A DNA stretch of 64,000 nt from Andrena cerasifolii (taxonomy: Eukaryota > Arthropoda > Insecta > Hymenoptera > Andrenidae), in contig NC_135119.1 in NCBI RefSeq assembly GCF_050908995.1, positions 10,912,001 to 10,976,000 of the forward strand, given 5' to 3'. Below the pieces are notes generated by a model. It was not told the origin of the DNA and did no database searches. It saw nothing but the letters and a program-made list of their open reading frames with translations. Made by a program: the position numbers and the translations under genes. This document shows positions 45,486 through 58,362 of this stretch, piece after piece (the stretch's first letter is position 1; each line of letters starts with the position of its first letter).

Positions 45486-46513
45486 TAAGCACTGTGGCAC
45501 CAAGAAAAAATAAGTTTGCCTTACCCTACGTGCACACAAGGTAGCATAATTTTCTGAACTTCCCGCGTGCCCAGCTTCCCTTTCAGCGAAGGACTTCTAA
45601 CTACCCCTATTGGATCTCCACCCACGCCGTCAAAATACCCAAAAATTCTTCCAAAACAAGATAAGTCCGCGCTCAGAATCACGATTCAAAAGCAGGGTCC
45701 TCGAAGCAGATATAATCAGATTCGATTCCGAAGACACGTGACCTCCCGTCCAAGACTTTTGGCGCCCCTGATTTCCCAAAGGGCGAGCTCGCGATCGATA
45801 TCCCCATCGATCCTGTTCCCTCTGCCACCATCCTCGTTCACTTGGGCGCATCCCATATGTAGACCAGTGGTTCTTAATCGTTTTGGCATGGTCTGCCGTG
45901 CCAGACCTCGTTTCCTAGCGGTATTTATCGCAATTACGCTGCAAATTGGCCGAGCGGCTAGCTGGCTCGCGTTTCAAATCGCTCGGGCCTCTTTGATCAT
46001 CCCCCCCCCCGCCGATTGATAAAATAAATATTTGATCCTGTAGCGTTCACGGGCTCCCTGTGCGCACGCTGGTCTTCTAGCTATGATTTTTTTCTCCTTT
46101 CATTTCTTTGACTTGTTTCGAGGGGTAGGTACGGTAAATAGTCGGATACGTGTTTCAGAGCGCCCTGTGGAAGGGCGGTATTTAATGGAGGGATATCCAT
46201 TTGCCATGGAAGAACCACTGCAGGGTAGATGGGTGTCGTAGCATCCTGGGGACACTTTGCGCGGCTCATAAAGTGTTTCGCGATTGAATTAGCCCAGCGC
46301 TATCGATACCTCGGCGAAAACGTCCTTTGAGGAAGGGCCACGCTGACGAGTGTACACTGTGCGCTGATATCGGGTGTCCTTTGCAAGTATTTTTCCCTGG
46401 CGAGGCGCTGGTTCCCTGTGGAACAGCGGAATTTTTTGTTTCTTGCTTTTAGTGTTGGAAAGCTGATTTTGACGAGGGTTTAAAGGTACTTTGGTAACGA
46501 AGCTGCAGGGCCT

Positions 46514-46610
46514 CTTTGGAGGATTTTCTGCTGCCTACTTTGGAGGATCTTCTGTTCTCTACTTCGAAGGACTTTCTGTTTTCTACTTTGAAGGACTTTC
46601 TGCTTTGGTT
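46514..46610 (+). repeat. 24-bp minisatellite, about four copies
   Basis: Units of the type GAAGGACTTTCTGTTTTC plus TACTTT repeat four times with moderate divergence, immediately followed by non-coding sequence. Confidence 0.8.
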
Positions 46611-47295
46611 CTTCACTTCTTTTGGGAGATATCTTTGGTTTTGGTGAAGCCTGATTTTGGTATTTTTATAATATTTTGGTCAATAGATATTGTTGTTATG
46701 AGTATTCTGGATTTCTCAAGCTGTAGAGTCTAGAGTCTAAATTGTGGACACTGTGAGTTTGCTAGTTTTTGGAGGTTTTTTTTGGTATCAACGTTTGGGA
46801 AAGTATTCTGTGAGAGAAAAACGTTGTGAACCAAAATCTCGACAGTGAAGTTTGAAGCTCTAGATTATACAGTGATTTCGCTATTTTCTCTCCTGTTGCT
46901 CGGGAAACTATCGTGGGAGATGAAGGTTATATACCACTATCACGAGTATTGTGAACTCAGCTCTCGATTCCGAGCTTCTTCTAAGCTCTGGATCCACCAA
47001 GGACTCCACTCTTTTCTGTTATCTTCCCGCCTTGAAAGTCCTCTGTGACAACCAACTGGTCCATATCACGAGTATTCCAAACTCAACTTTTAACTCCGAA
47101 CTTTCAATCTCCAAAATATACAATAATTTCACTAGTTTCTCCCATATTCCCAAGATTTCGAAAATATACCGCGTGCTATGAAAATCACCGCTACTCCAAC
47201 TATTTTGAACTCAGTTCTTCACACTGACCATTCCACAGCCAACATACACAATAAATAATTTCCTACCTTCCCTCTATCTTCACGTTCCTCTTGCC

Positions 47296-47985
47296 TTAAG
47301 GGGGTATTCTAGTCTGACGAGACGTTTTCGTCGCGTTATTTCGGAATTTTTTTTACAAAGAACCCATCAATTTTGTTATTATTCAGGTTGTTGCTACATG
47401 CTTATTGATATTTAAACTATCTTCACAAATTTTGTCGATAGAGAAAAATGAAAATCGAGCGCAGCTGGCTGCTTCAAAGTAATCGTGAGAAAAAAAACCT
47501 GAACCAAAAAATGTAAAGAGATTCTTTATTTGTATGCCTTTGGCTATCGTCCCTACCAGAATTATGATAAAACATCTTGTTTTTAAACTTTCACAGACCT
47601 TTTTAAAGTTGAAAAAATGTGCGAAAATGGAAACTTAATTTTCAAACCGTCGCCATTTGCTTAATTTTCAATATTTGTATATCATTCTGGTACCGACTAT
47701 AGCCAAAGGTATGCAAATAAAGAAGCTCTTTACACTTTTTGTTTCAGGTCACCAGAACGAGCCTAATCATGGCCTCGGTGGCCCCATTTTTGTCACGATT
47801 ACTTTAAAGCAGTCAACTGCGTTTGATTTTCATTTTTCTCTATCGGCAAAATTTGTAAGGATAGTTTAAATATCAATAAGCGTGTAGCAATAAATTGAAT
47901 AATAATAAAATTGATGGGTTATTTGTAAAAGAAATTCCGAAATAACGCGACGAAAACGCCTCGTCAGACTAGAATACCCCCTTAA
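47296..47985. mobile_element. 682-bp foldback element with TTAA flanks
   Basis: TTAA borders (47296-47299 and 47982-47985) enclose terminal inverted repeats GGGGGTATTCTAGTCTGACG and its complement. The symmetry continues through GCGTTATTTCGGAATT and AACCCATCAATTTTGTTATT, and inward to the mirrored GCCTTTGGCTATCG / TATAGCCAAAGGTATGCAAA. The inner part is diverged, so it is older than the codanin-1 intron copy. The TTAA duplication points to a piggyBac-type non-autonomous element. Confidence 0.85.
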
Positions 47986-48925
47986 AAGCCTACCGCGACA
48001 CAAAACTTCCCTCCGCCACGAGTACGGCGAAGTCTCACCCCTCGCTTCTGAACATCCATGCCTCGAAATCACACAGCGATTCCGTCCTTTCCCTCTATCG
48101 CGACGATTCTTGGGGGTCCCATTGTGCGATAGATCTTAGTAGATGCCCGTCCCTCGGAATTTCCCCGCAAAAATTGCCTGTGTACCGCATAGGACGGGGG
48201 GGAAATGCAGGACCGTAGAGCCGCATTGCATATTCGGAATGGCATATAAGATTGCCTTGCGTCGGCCAACCTTATTCCACGGTCGTGGAGCACTCCTAAC
48301 GAAATGATTCGAAATGCCTGGGGGGTATCCCGGCTGGTTCGCTGCGCCTCTTCGTCCTCTCGTTGCCACTTAAGTCCTTTCGAGAGCTGTGTTTAATCCG
48401 ACAGGCGCTCCTTCCACGCGAACTTGGCGCCACTTGATCCTCGGGAATATGTATGCGCGCGCGTCGGCGAAATTAAACGAAATTAACGAGGTTGCGACTG
48501 CCGCGCGAGCGTGCCGCGTCGCTTCGACACACATTTCGACGAAGTATTGCTCCGATATATAATCGAGGTCCCGCTGCAAGGTTTCTGCTGGGTTGTGCTG
48601 CACTTTCTGTGTTTACCGAGCCCAAGTTTTCCAGGTTACCATCAAGCTTCACCCCGATGGAATTGCAAAGTTACGAAAAATGGTAATTAGGTATTTACAT
48701 AGTTGCGATCGATTTTAAACAGAATAGGTTTATTTTAAAGTGGAACCGCTGTACACGCCCTGGTAGGAGGTTTGTCAAAGTCAACGCTCGGCAATTCACG
48801 CATTGAAGTAATAGAATATTCTTATTATGTAATGACTACATTCCCTGGATCACTAGGTCGCACCCTTTCTTAAAAAAAAAGAACCAAAATATTTAATCGG
48901 GCACCAGCCTCCAGAAAGTTGGCCC

Positions 48926-49095
48926 AACTAGGTAACCAGGTAACAACTAGGCGACAACTAGGTAACAACTAGGTAACAACTAGGCAACAACTAGACATCG
49001 ACTAGATAACAACTAGGAACCGCTAGGTAATGCTTTGGGGGCCGTCAATCGGCAACTAGGTAACAACTAGGTAACAACTAGGTAACAAGTAGGAA
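48926..49095 (+). repeat. 11-bp minisatellite AACTAGGTAAC
   Basis: About twelve copies of AACTAGGTAAC and close variants (AACTAGGCAAC, AACTAGACATC). The array is interrupted near 49020-49055 by a short unrelated piece, TGCTTTGGGGGCCGTCAATC. Confidence 0.9.
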
Positions 49096-49929
49096 ACACA
49101 TTAAGATAACATCAAATACCCTACTAGAATCTTCTTCCTTCCCTTCGTATTTTCAACCTCTCTTCAAACTTACGCCCACTGAAACAGAATGCAGTTCGAG
49201 ACACATTCTGTTTTCATAATGTTTCCCATCAGGTAGCCGATCGACATATTCCTGTTCAGTGCACTACGAAATGATCCGTACACGGTCGCGAGATTTCACG
49301 ACACGACGGCTAGCAGACGATACTCGTTCTGCATATACATGGAGCAAGTGCACGTATCTGGGTGCATCGAGGGCCGCGACACGCCAGGTCGGTTGTCTCG
49401 CGTCCAATCTGCATAATGTCCTGCGCCTCGTATCCGTGGATTCCTGCCGGCAGCTTCATACGTATTGTAACGTGCTAAGATATAGTGACTAACCTGAGGG
49501 CACACCCCTGCGGTGTGTAAATCGATGTCCCTGGTAGTACAAACCGCCGGATGTGTTGCTCGTCGCCTATTACAGGGCTGCACTTATTTCTTCGTGTTTC
49601 TATGTACCACAGCACCTTGAAACACCTATAAATGCTGTGATCCCGATCTCAGGGAAGACAGTCAGGGGTGCTAGAAATTCTGTGCACTTCTGATCTCGGG
49701 ATTGATATTCCCGCCATTATGTAAGAATTCTTATGACATGAAATTTCTAGTTGAAAAACTAGTTGCGGAGAGAAGCGATTTTTTGCTTAAAATTCGCCAA
49801 ATTTTTAAATTTTAATATTAAAGTTTTTAGACTAAACGGAAACATTGGCAAAGGAAACAAAATTGCCTGGGGTGCGATACACCCCGTGCGACCACGAAGG
49901 GTTAAATAACCAATTAAAAAACATTATAA

Positions 49930-50065
49930 AACAATAACAAGAAACAACAAAAAAAAAACAATAAAAGCAAAGCTACTTTTCTTTAACAAATAAAATCTTC
50001 AAACTAAAACCCAACTTCAGATCATTGAGGGTAGCTACCTCCCTCCATATTTAGGCCCATTTAAC
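49930..50065 (+). repeat. Dispersed repeat, second copy of the 43160 family
   Basis: It shares ordered blocks with 43160-43290, including AAAACAATAACAAGAAACAA and AAACTAAAACCCAACTTCAG followed by ATCATTGAG. Here it has an extra poly-A stretch. Confidence 0.65.
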
Positions 50066-51910
50066 CTTCCCCTAGTGGTCACGATCTGCTTAGGTTCCCG
50101 ACACACCAGCAACGTTCAAATATGCCAACTATCTCCAATCAGTCGACAATTCAATGAATTTCTACGATACCGTGGCTACTTGTTGATTGCTCATCGACTT
50201 CTGAAAACCGTGAAATTGATACTCGACTGCCGTGGCAAGAAAGGCCCGTCGATGAACAGCGCAATATCCCCCGGAAAACTGGAAGCTGCTTGAACAAGGG
50301 CCATCGAGGATCAGGAATCAGCCCGCGTGCAACGTTTCCTGCAGTTGCACGATGCAAATGCTGAAGGAGGCTTCCCAGGGGTGCAGCCACGCGGATCTAT
50401 TCGCCCGTTGCTCGCCACGGGAGGTCGGAATCGTAAGTTGCTCCAAGTTCCTCCGACATTAATGAGGGCGAAACAGCATCGCGGGGCTGGCTAAGGGGAT
50501 ATTTACGACGCTCCGCGTCCGCTGCTGAAGACACAGGTCTCATATTTCACGAGATCTGCCCCCCCTCCGCGTTGAAAGTTTACACTCGACTGGAGCTCAC
50601 TTTTTAGGCTGGCATATTTCACCCTCGTTAATGATTAGATTCGCGCGCCTACCCGCGCTTGTACACCTGCAGCAACTAGGAGGAGCTGGCAGTACCTTCG
50701 TTACGGGGAATTGGAAGAAAACGGTGTGCTTGGAAAGTGCACAGCTTGGGACACGAGCCCGCTGCTTTAGTTTCTTGGTACGACGTGAACTGCAGTAAAA
50801 ATAAATAAGTAGCCTGCTGCATCGATTGCCTGCAATATTGTCGAGTAGTTACAAGTATCAATATCATCTGGACTCGATTCCGTTGCTACAAGTGTCACTA
50901 CTGCTTTGGTGCAGCTCGATGAAACGAGTTTCACTCTGAACGAGACTCGAGTGCTTCGATATTTGTAATTTGTCTCTTGTAAGTTGCCTGGGTATTATCA
51001 TTCAGATGATGAATTTGTATCCGCACCGATCGCGTACCATTGTCCCTGGGAGTTTCTTCGATTACAAAGGCAGAAGAGTAACGAAAGAAGACGCTGGAGA
51101 GGTTTTACTATAAAGGAACGCGATTTCGAGTGACCACGGCCGATCGATCGCAGCTTCCCCTAAGATTTCACCGGTATGCTCTCGAAGGCACTCGATATCT
51201 GGCCCCATTCGAGCGAATTGTTAAGCCGATCAGCTCCTGACCCAATTAACCGCGGATCCTCCAATCCGTCGCGGACTTTCGCCGCTGTGCGACAGGTTCG
51301 ACGATCTCCAAACAGATTGCGCGAGATATTTTTCGTAATGGATCATGGTAGTTCGCGAAATCGTCTGTTTTCGTATGATAATTGTGGAGAAAGTGTTACT
51401 TAACGTGTGGTAAAATTCGAAGGGGTAGTGCTTGCACAGCGGGACCCCGATACTTGTAAATGGACCTTTTCTATTGCACTCTGTCAAGAAGTTGTAGAAG
51501 TAATTACAAGATCCTACTGTACATGAAAAAGTGAGCAAGAAATATGGAATGCAATTTCGTAATAATAGGGTAAAGTAGCCGAATATGAGACCCGTTTCTT
51601 AAAAACATCATAACTCCTAATTGGGAACACTTTTATTAAAATTCGATACACGTTTTGAAAGTGGAATATGTATTGCTTAGCAACCTACCGAAAAGTACTA
51701 TAACAAAAATTCGGTTTCTTCGTAATAAAGTGAAAAACGAAAGTCATTCAAATGCGCAGATGAAAAAATGGGTTCCTAATATGAGACCCAGTATGTTTTT
51801 TTTCTGAAATTTATATTTTCTTTCTTTTTTTATAAAGTAGGCATGTGAAACCTATTTCTTCATTACCGCAGTCTTTGTGGGCCCACCACCGAAGTGTTGA
51901 TAATGTAATG

Positions 51911-51995
51911 ATAATAATAACAATAATAATAATAATAAAAAAATATAATAAAAATAAAATAAAATAAAATAAATTGATAATAATAATAAGAAGAA
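51911..51995. repeat. (ATA)n / (AATAAA)n / (GAA)n compound microsatellite
   Basis: Stretches of ATA and AATAA units run directly into GAAGAAGAA. Many polyadenylation-like AATAAA strings here are by-products of the repeat. Confidence 0.9.
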
Positions 51996-53489
51996 GAAGC
52001 AGACAAGTCTCTATTTTCGAAAATACCCATTTGAAAATTCTTCTAACCCTTATCAGTTACATATAAAAATAATTAGTAATTACTAATGCAATGAATCTCT
52101 ACACAGAAGTAATCTGAACTCGTAAAATAAATTTTCTCGAATAGGTACTTTGGGCAAAAATTGATGAAAAGATTTTCAAAAAACCGGTCGAAAAAGTTTC
52201 GACTTTGTTCTCTACAAAAATGGATTGTGAAAAGTGGTCCCCACCCTTTAGAAATCAGCGATAAAGCAACGGTTTTCTCGGAGATTCGATAAGAATTCCG
52301 CAGTGAATCGGCCGAGTTCCACGGAACGAAATTCGTGAATGGAAATTCAGATCGAAGCGATAGCGAAGCCGTCCTCGACAGGTCGGAACGAAGTTGGGGA
52401 TCGTAGCTGGGCTTCTCATTGTGCCTGGTCCGTTTTATGGCAAACAAGGCTCATTGTCACGGCCCCGCTTGCGTGGCGGTGAACAAACTTTTAACGTCAA
52501 TGCAAGCTCGCCCTTTTGAACTTCGCCTCGTTAGACGCTGTTTATACTCGATTCATTTTCCACCAACGCACGGAGCGCGAAGATAACGTAATGACCATTA
52601 AAGTAACCCTCATTGCCATTCACCGACAGAATCATACTACTTCGCACAAAAAAAAGCACCGATAAAATTGATGCTCAATAACGTTTCTGGTATTTAGCTT
52701 TGGTAATCGACTTGCGAAGCCACCTCGATTACTTACAATCGAAGAGGATAAATTCCTTCGCTGAATGCCCCTCAGAAATGGCAGTATTCCAAGGCTTCGA
52801 ATTACGAACCCAGTTATTGAAACGTCTCGGCAGTCGAGGGTCTAAAATCTTTCTAGCTTGAATCCCGTTGAATCGTAATTGCTTTCTGAATATTTCACAC
52901 GTTGGTGACTACCTTGCTAGTAGGTAGTTTTATTCGAAGTCTACGTTTGAATATAAAAGTATCAGCTGCTGGAGAAAGGTAAAGAATAGAGAAGAACGAT
53001 GGAGAACGACAGAGAGAGATGGACGATCAATCGACGTCTATACTGGTTGTTTGCATCGAAGGAGGATTCCAAGGTGTTTCTCGCGGATTTACGCGTTCCC
53101 ATCAAAGCAGGGAGCCGTCGTAGCGATAAAGTCTGTCGAGTGATTCACGCCGATGTCATTTCCCCTTCGATCGACATGCCAGCAAGATTCGAGGGTGCTT
53201 TTGAGTGTCGTTTACGCCTAGTTGTACAGAGAATGAGGATGGAAGGAAAGAAGATTTCAAATCTTGATGGTAGGAACTTTTAACGAAACTTTCACGCCGT
53301 TTATTGGCGATTGGTGAAAGTGATTGGCGGAGGGTGGGTTTGAGGGACTTGTTAGTAGTGATGGGATTGAAGGCGATGCGAAACGTCTGAAGTTAAAACC
53401 TGAGACACAAGAAATCCCAAAATAGTTTACTAGACCATTGAACAATCTTGCAAATAGGATGTCGTCCTGAAGGCTTTGAACAGCTTAGA

Positions 53490-53975
53490 AGTCTTGATAG
53501 TCCCGATACTCTACGATAGTCATAATAGTCTTTATAGTCCTTGTAGTCTTTATAGTCATAATGGTCATTATAGTCCTTATAGTCCTTATAGTCTTTATAG
53601 TCTTTATAGTCTTTATAGTCGTTATAGTCTTTATAGTCTTTATAGTCGTTATAGTCTTTAGAGTCTTTACAGTCTTTATAGTCTTTATAGTCTTTATAGT
53701 CTTTATAGTCTTTATAGTCTTTATAGTCTTTATAGTCTTTATAGTCTTTATAGTCTTTATAGTCTTTATAGTCTTTATAGTCGTTATAGTCTTTATAGTC
53801 TTTATAGTCTTTATAGTCTTTATAGTCTTTATAGTCTTTATAGTATTTATATTCTTCTTTATAGTCTTTATAGTATTTATATTCTTCTTTATAGTCATTA
53901 CAGTGTTTATAGTCTTTATAGTATGTATATTCTTCTTTATAGTCATTACAGTGTTTATAGTCTTGATAGTCTTAA
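53490..53975 (+). repeat. 9-bp minisatellite TAGTCTTTA, about 50 copies
   Basis: The array consists of TAGTCTTTA and variants (TAGTCGTTA, TAGTCATTA, TAGTATTTA). The core at 53680-53850 is almost perfect and the edges are degenerate. Because the period is a multiple of three and the unit lacks stops in several frames, both strands stay open for about 140-150 codons (VFI and KTI tripeptide repeats), with no sign of a gene. Confidence 0.95.
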
Positions 53976-54459
53976 GATTATAGACTCAAACTGTCTGAAG
54001 ACTCCGTACTGCTGATTTGTTCAAAACATTTGCAAAATACTGAAGTGCCATCTCTACCTGCTAGAGCAAGGAGTTTCACAATATCGTCTGGGAATGATAG
54101 AAATCGAAGCTGATCGATCGCTTCCAGGGTCCAGTGGAATTCTCGTCTGGATTCGCAGCCACACGGGCTAAATGGTCGACGTGCTTCAACTTTCAGAGAG
54201 GCTTTTAAGTTGAAGCTATGCAAGTGGCCCCCGCAGCGTTCTCGTCGATACCATTCGGCCAATGTATCGACGATTAGCGCGACCCTCCGACGAGGGTGGA
54301 AGTTATTGTCGGGGTGTGAGGTTGTTAGATCAAGTTGTTAATTGCCCTTCTTCAGAGATAGGGATCTGTAATTTTGACAAGCTGAAGGGGGACGGTCAGG
54401 GTTGTTGGCGATGGAAAATTCATTGATCAAGCTTTGGAATATGTACTTCGAATTGAAAG

Positions 54460-55130
54460 TACGTCCTTAAAGCCGTCACGTTATAGAGTTGGAAGTTCAG
54501 AATTTGGATAACAGAGGAGCGAGAGCTGAAAATTTGTATCGTGGGATATTGGAGGCTCAAGATTTTGTGTAATATAAAATTCGAAGCTCAAAATTTGGTT
54601 AATATAGAATTCAGAGCTCAAGATTCTGAGCAATGTAGAATTGGAAGCTCAAGATTTTTAGCAATATAGAATTGAAAGCTAGAGATGTGGGTAATATAGA
54701 ATGGAAAGCTCAAGATTTGGACAACATAGCATTGGAAGCTCCAGATTTGGATAATATAAAATTTGAAGCTTAAAATTTGGGTGATATAGAATTGAAAGCT
54801 TAATATTTCGGCACTACAGAATTAGAAGCTCAAGATTTAGACAACATGCAATTCAAAGCTCAAGATTTCTTTAATATGGATTTAATAGCTCAAGGTTTCC
54901 ATAATATAAAATTCAAAGCTCAAGATTTCTTACAATATGCATATAAAACTCCAAGGTTTCCACAATATAAGAATGGAAGCTCAAACTTTTCACAACACAG
55001 AATTGAAAGCTCATAATTAGGATCACGTAAAATTAAAAACTCAATATTTTAACTATACAGAATTGAAAACCCAAGATTTGCACACCATACACATTAAAGC
55101 TCAAAACTTTCTCAATTTATATTGAGAGAT
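54460..55130 (+). repeat. 30-31-bp minisatellite, about 21 copies
   Basis: The unit is of the form ATATAGAATTGAAAGCTC followed by AAGATTTGGACAA. The landmark GCTC is spaced 30-31 bases apart from 54555 onward (54586, 54616, 54647, 54678 and so on). Units diverge by 10-30%. Confidence 0.9.
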
Positions 55131-57450
55131 TTAGATCTATATTGAGAGATTTGGCTTTATAGCCAAGTAATCCAAATCAAACCCCACAAGGGAAATACCT
55201 TTCCAAATATACACACACAATCACACTTCCATCTCAAATCTAATAATCCACTGTACCAAACCTATATCCCCATCCACATCTCGATTTTTTCCAATCATTA
55301 CAGAGCGCAGAACAAATTCACGGTGCAATCGGAAGAGAAGCGATAGCTCGAGCAAAATTCGGTCCAAAATTTTTTCCCCACAAATCCCAGGTCGACTCAG
55401 GGTTCATCTGAATTTCAGAACCGTGGCCATGCAGCTTGATACGCTCAGATATCGGACAGAGGAAAGTTCGTTCCTAACTAGCCTTGAGGTGTTGGAATAA
55501 ACTAATTGAGTCGTAGCGAATTAAAAGTCGCAGCGTTATCGCGACACGGGGGAAAGTTTGAACGCGAGTTGCCAACTTCTCCGTGCACTTTTTGCCCGGC
55601 GACTTTATTAATTCACCCCGAGAAACGACTTCGAGATGTTCTTCTCCAACTGTTGTCGCCAGTCCTTTCTTCCTCTTCCATTTGCAAAGCAATAGTCAGG
55701 ATGGTGTCTGACACTTTGAAAACAAAGAAACTCCATCAACAATACGAGTTGGAAACTTGTAACAAACTATCCAAACAGTTGGAAAAATATTCCGCAGACA
55801 GTATTTTACATTCCATAAAATATAATTTCAAGATCAACTCCACCGCATTATTAAAACTTTGCCGCCAGGTTATTAGTTGTTAAGGCAAATATCGCTCACG
55901 AATTTTTAAACAATTGAACAGCGGATTGGCAGGGATTATTTATGGGGGAAAGATTTTCCCCAGTCCCATAAAATCAGGAGCACGTCAAGAGACCGATCGT
56001 GATTTTATATCCGACCAGTTGGAAGGGAATAGGGAAACGCTTTCAGAAGAGGATTCGCGTTGGATTTTTGGCGGATTTAATGCCGCGATAAAAAATAATT
56101 CCATGCTTTTCCATTGCTGGAAAAGCTGTCCATCCCGATGCACGTCGAACCTTTTCAACCTCGATGGCTATCGAACCGTGGACCCCGCAATATCCGGCGA
56201 AGGAGGATACGACGGCTGAAAATATCGAGGGAAAACCACGGGCCTCTAGAATGCCACGATCGTTCCTCGTTTCAGCGCCTTTGCGTGCGTCGATTTCATT
56301 AAAATCGCTATCGATGTTGAATCAAACCTCTATAACTCTGCACCTTCAACGATCGAGGGAACTATATTAAAATAGAAATCCAGCTTCTTAACAGATATCT
56401 GATAAAAAAGAAATGGGGATCTCAAAAGCGCAGGTTCTCAAATCAATCGTTTTGCGGATAAGGAAAATTAATTTATTTCAACGTCTCTATCGTTTATCTA
56501 TCATTTTTCTAAAAGGTTGAAATGTAGCTTTTATGAGTTGTATTACATAGTTATAGGTACTCCAAGCAGTAGTGATGTCTCCACTGCGCATGCTCAAAAC
56601 AAAAGTGGGCGGAGCTATGCCCCCCCTCCAGTTCGCAGCGTGGATTCAGTGCTATGAATGCTTCTATCATGCTCCTATATTTTTCATCCCTTTTTTAATT
56701 TTCTACAAACGTCACTAGTGCTTGCTACACATAGACAGTCGTATATATTATATAATGCAACTCTGAAGCAGGCCGCACAGTAAATATATTCAGGGAGCCA
56801 CGCGAGAAGTCTCGTGGACTGAAATTTTTTAATGAGCAAACAGGTTACAATGAATAAAGGGGTGGTATTATCCAATGCGCGCGCTCTCCAATCTGAAATC
56901 GTGCGGGGAAAATGTTGGCGGCGCATTTAGTAAATGTAACGACACCCGGGAGCCCATTCGTTGCTCGACAGTTCCACCTTTGAATTATTCATGCCAGACG
57001 GGCAGCAAGTTCGAGCTTGAGGAATCGACGTCGAGCGGAGAGTTCGCGTTAAAATCCACCGAGTTCCCGCGGAAAAACATTCCCGTCGGGGGTGTCGTGT
57101 TTCCGCTTGCTTTCAGCCCGCTCTATTGTCGCGGTGTTCCTCCTTGTTCCTCCCTTTTCCGCTCGTTCGACGATAAAGGGGAGCATTTTATGTTCCCTTC
57201 GACGGTGTCGTTTAAAGTTCGATACCTACGAGTTATTTCTGTTTAAAAATTCGGTATTTACGAGTTTGATCTTTGTGTGAGAAGGCATGTATAGTGTCAG
57301 TAGAAAATGTTCACTAGTTGTGGGTGCACCAGGCAATTGTGTCTTCCGTTAGATAGAGGAACGCTTCGATATTATAACCTGCTAAATTTCCGATCTAGGC
57401 ATTATTTTCACAGAATTCGAGCTATAGAGTGGGCGTGGCCGATTGCTCCG

Positions 57451-57593
57451 CCCACTTTGTATCCTCCCACTTTGAACCCTCCCACTTTGAACCCTCCCAC
57501 TTTGAACCCTCCCACTTTGTATCCTCTCACTTTGTATCTTCCTACTTTGTACCCTCCCACTTTGTATCCTCCCACTTTGTAGCCTCCCACTTG
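57451..57593 (+). repeat. 15-bp minisatellite CCCACTTTGTATCCT, about nine copies
   Basis: Head-to-tail units of CCCACTTTG(T/A)A(T/C)CCT. The array begins directly after GGGCGTGGCCGATTGCTCCG and ends before GAGCATGCACACTGGGAGC. The frame across it stays open only because the unit length is a multiple of three. Confidence 0.9.
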
Positions 57594-58362
57594 AGCATGC
57601 ACACTGGGAGCCTCGCTATTGCTCGGTATCCCTACACAGAAGCATGGCGAGATAATCGAGAGAGGGGAATATATATTCGCATTCTACTTTCTTTCATTCT
57701 CTTTACTTCAGTTGTTTCAGTCATTAACCACAATATATTTCCTACAACGCCCCACTTTATTCCTATTCGTGAAAAGGAAATTGTGTCTTGTACAGAGCAG
57801 TATTCTCGAAGAGTGGAGCGTAAGGTAGGAAAAATGAATTGCCACGGCTGACGGTTTTAAAAGGGCACGCGTTATGACCGTAACTCGGCGGGTCTCATTA
57901 TTTTCATAGAAATAATAAATCGCTTGCTCGCGACACGCTGGAGACGGCTGTGCTCCGTTTTTAATCAACTTACACGGACGCAGGCGTATAGACGGGGGAA
58001 TACACGTTCGAGTGCCTCAGTTACGTCGAAACGAATATTTCTCGATTGTCCCGTATACTTCTCCCCGGGACGCGATAACGAGCCGCTAGCGTAGAAGCGC
58101 GCTTTATTCGCGCACAATAAATCCGTGTTACGAAAGCTGGCGGGAGCTACAAGTGGTTCCATAGTCGGCATTGTTACGTCCTCGTTTCGGAGTTTTAATT
58201 GTAAACAGAGAGTTGGATGCGTTGAGATATTCAAAGTTGCTCCGCGGGCTTTAAGAGACAATACTTTCATGACCGCGATGAAGCCAAATGTAGGGCACGA
58301 CTTGCTCTAATTTCAAAATTTCAGGTCAGTTATTGTACTCTGTACGTGGATTCCACTCGCCA

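Noticed and set aside
45567..46019. 150-aa plus-strand frame
   Set aside because: Low-complexity Pro/Ser/Arg composition in GC-richer non-coding DNA, with no recognised motif.
48926..49095. Regularly spaced short repeats resembling a CRISPR array
   Set aside because: Units are 11 bp, directly adjacent without unique spacers, in an animal genome; it is a minisatellite.
52999..53283. 94-aa plus-strand frame beginning MENDRERWTINRRLYW, with a GTAGG near its end
   Set aside because: It looks slightly coding-like, but has no family, no acceptor and no partner exon; not enough to call a gene.
53485..53983. Open frames of 153 aa (minus) and 140 aa (plus)
   Set aside because: Both are produced by the 9-bp TAGTCTTTA array; the period is a multiple of three and there is no gene context.
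55506..55883. 125-aa plus-strand frame
   Set aside because: No motif and no splice or promoter context; within the range expected by chance in this much sequence.
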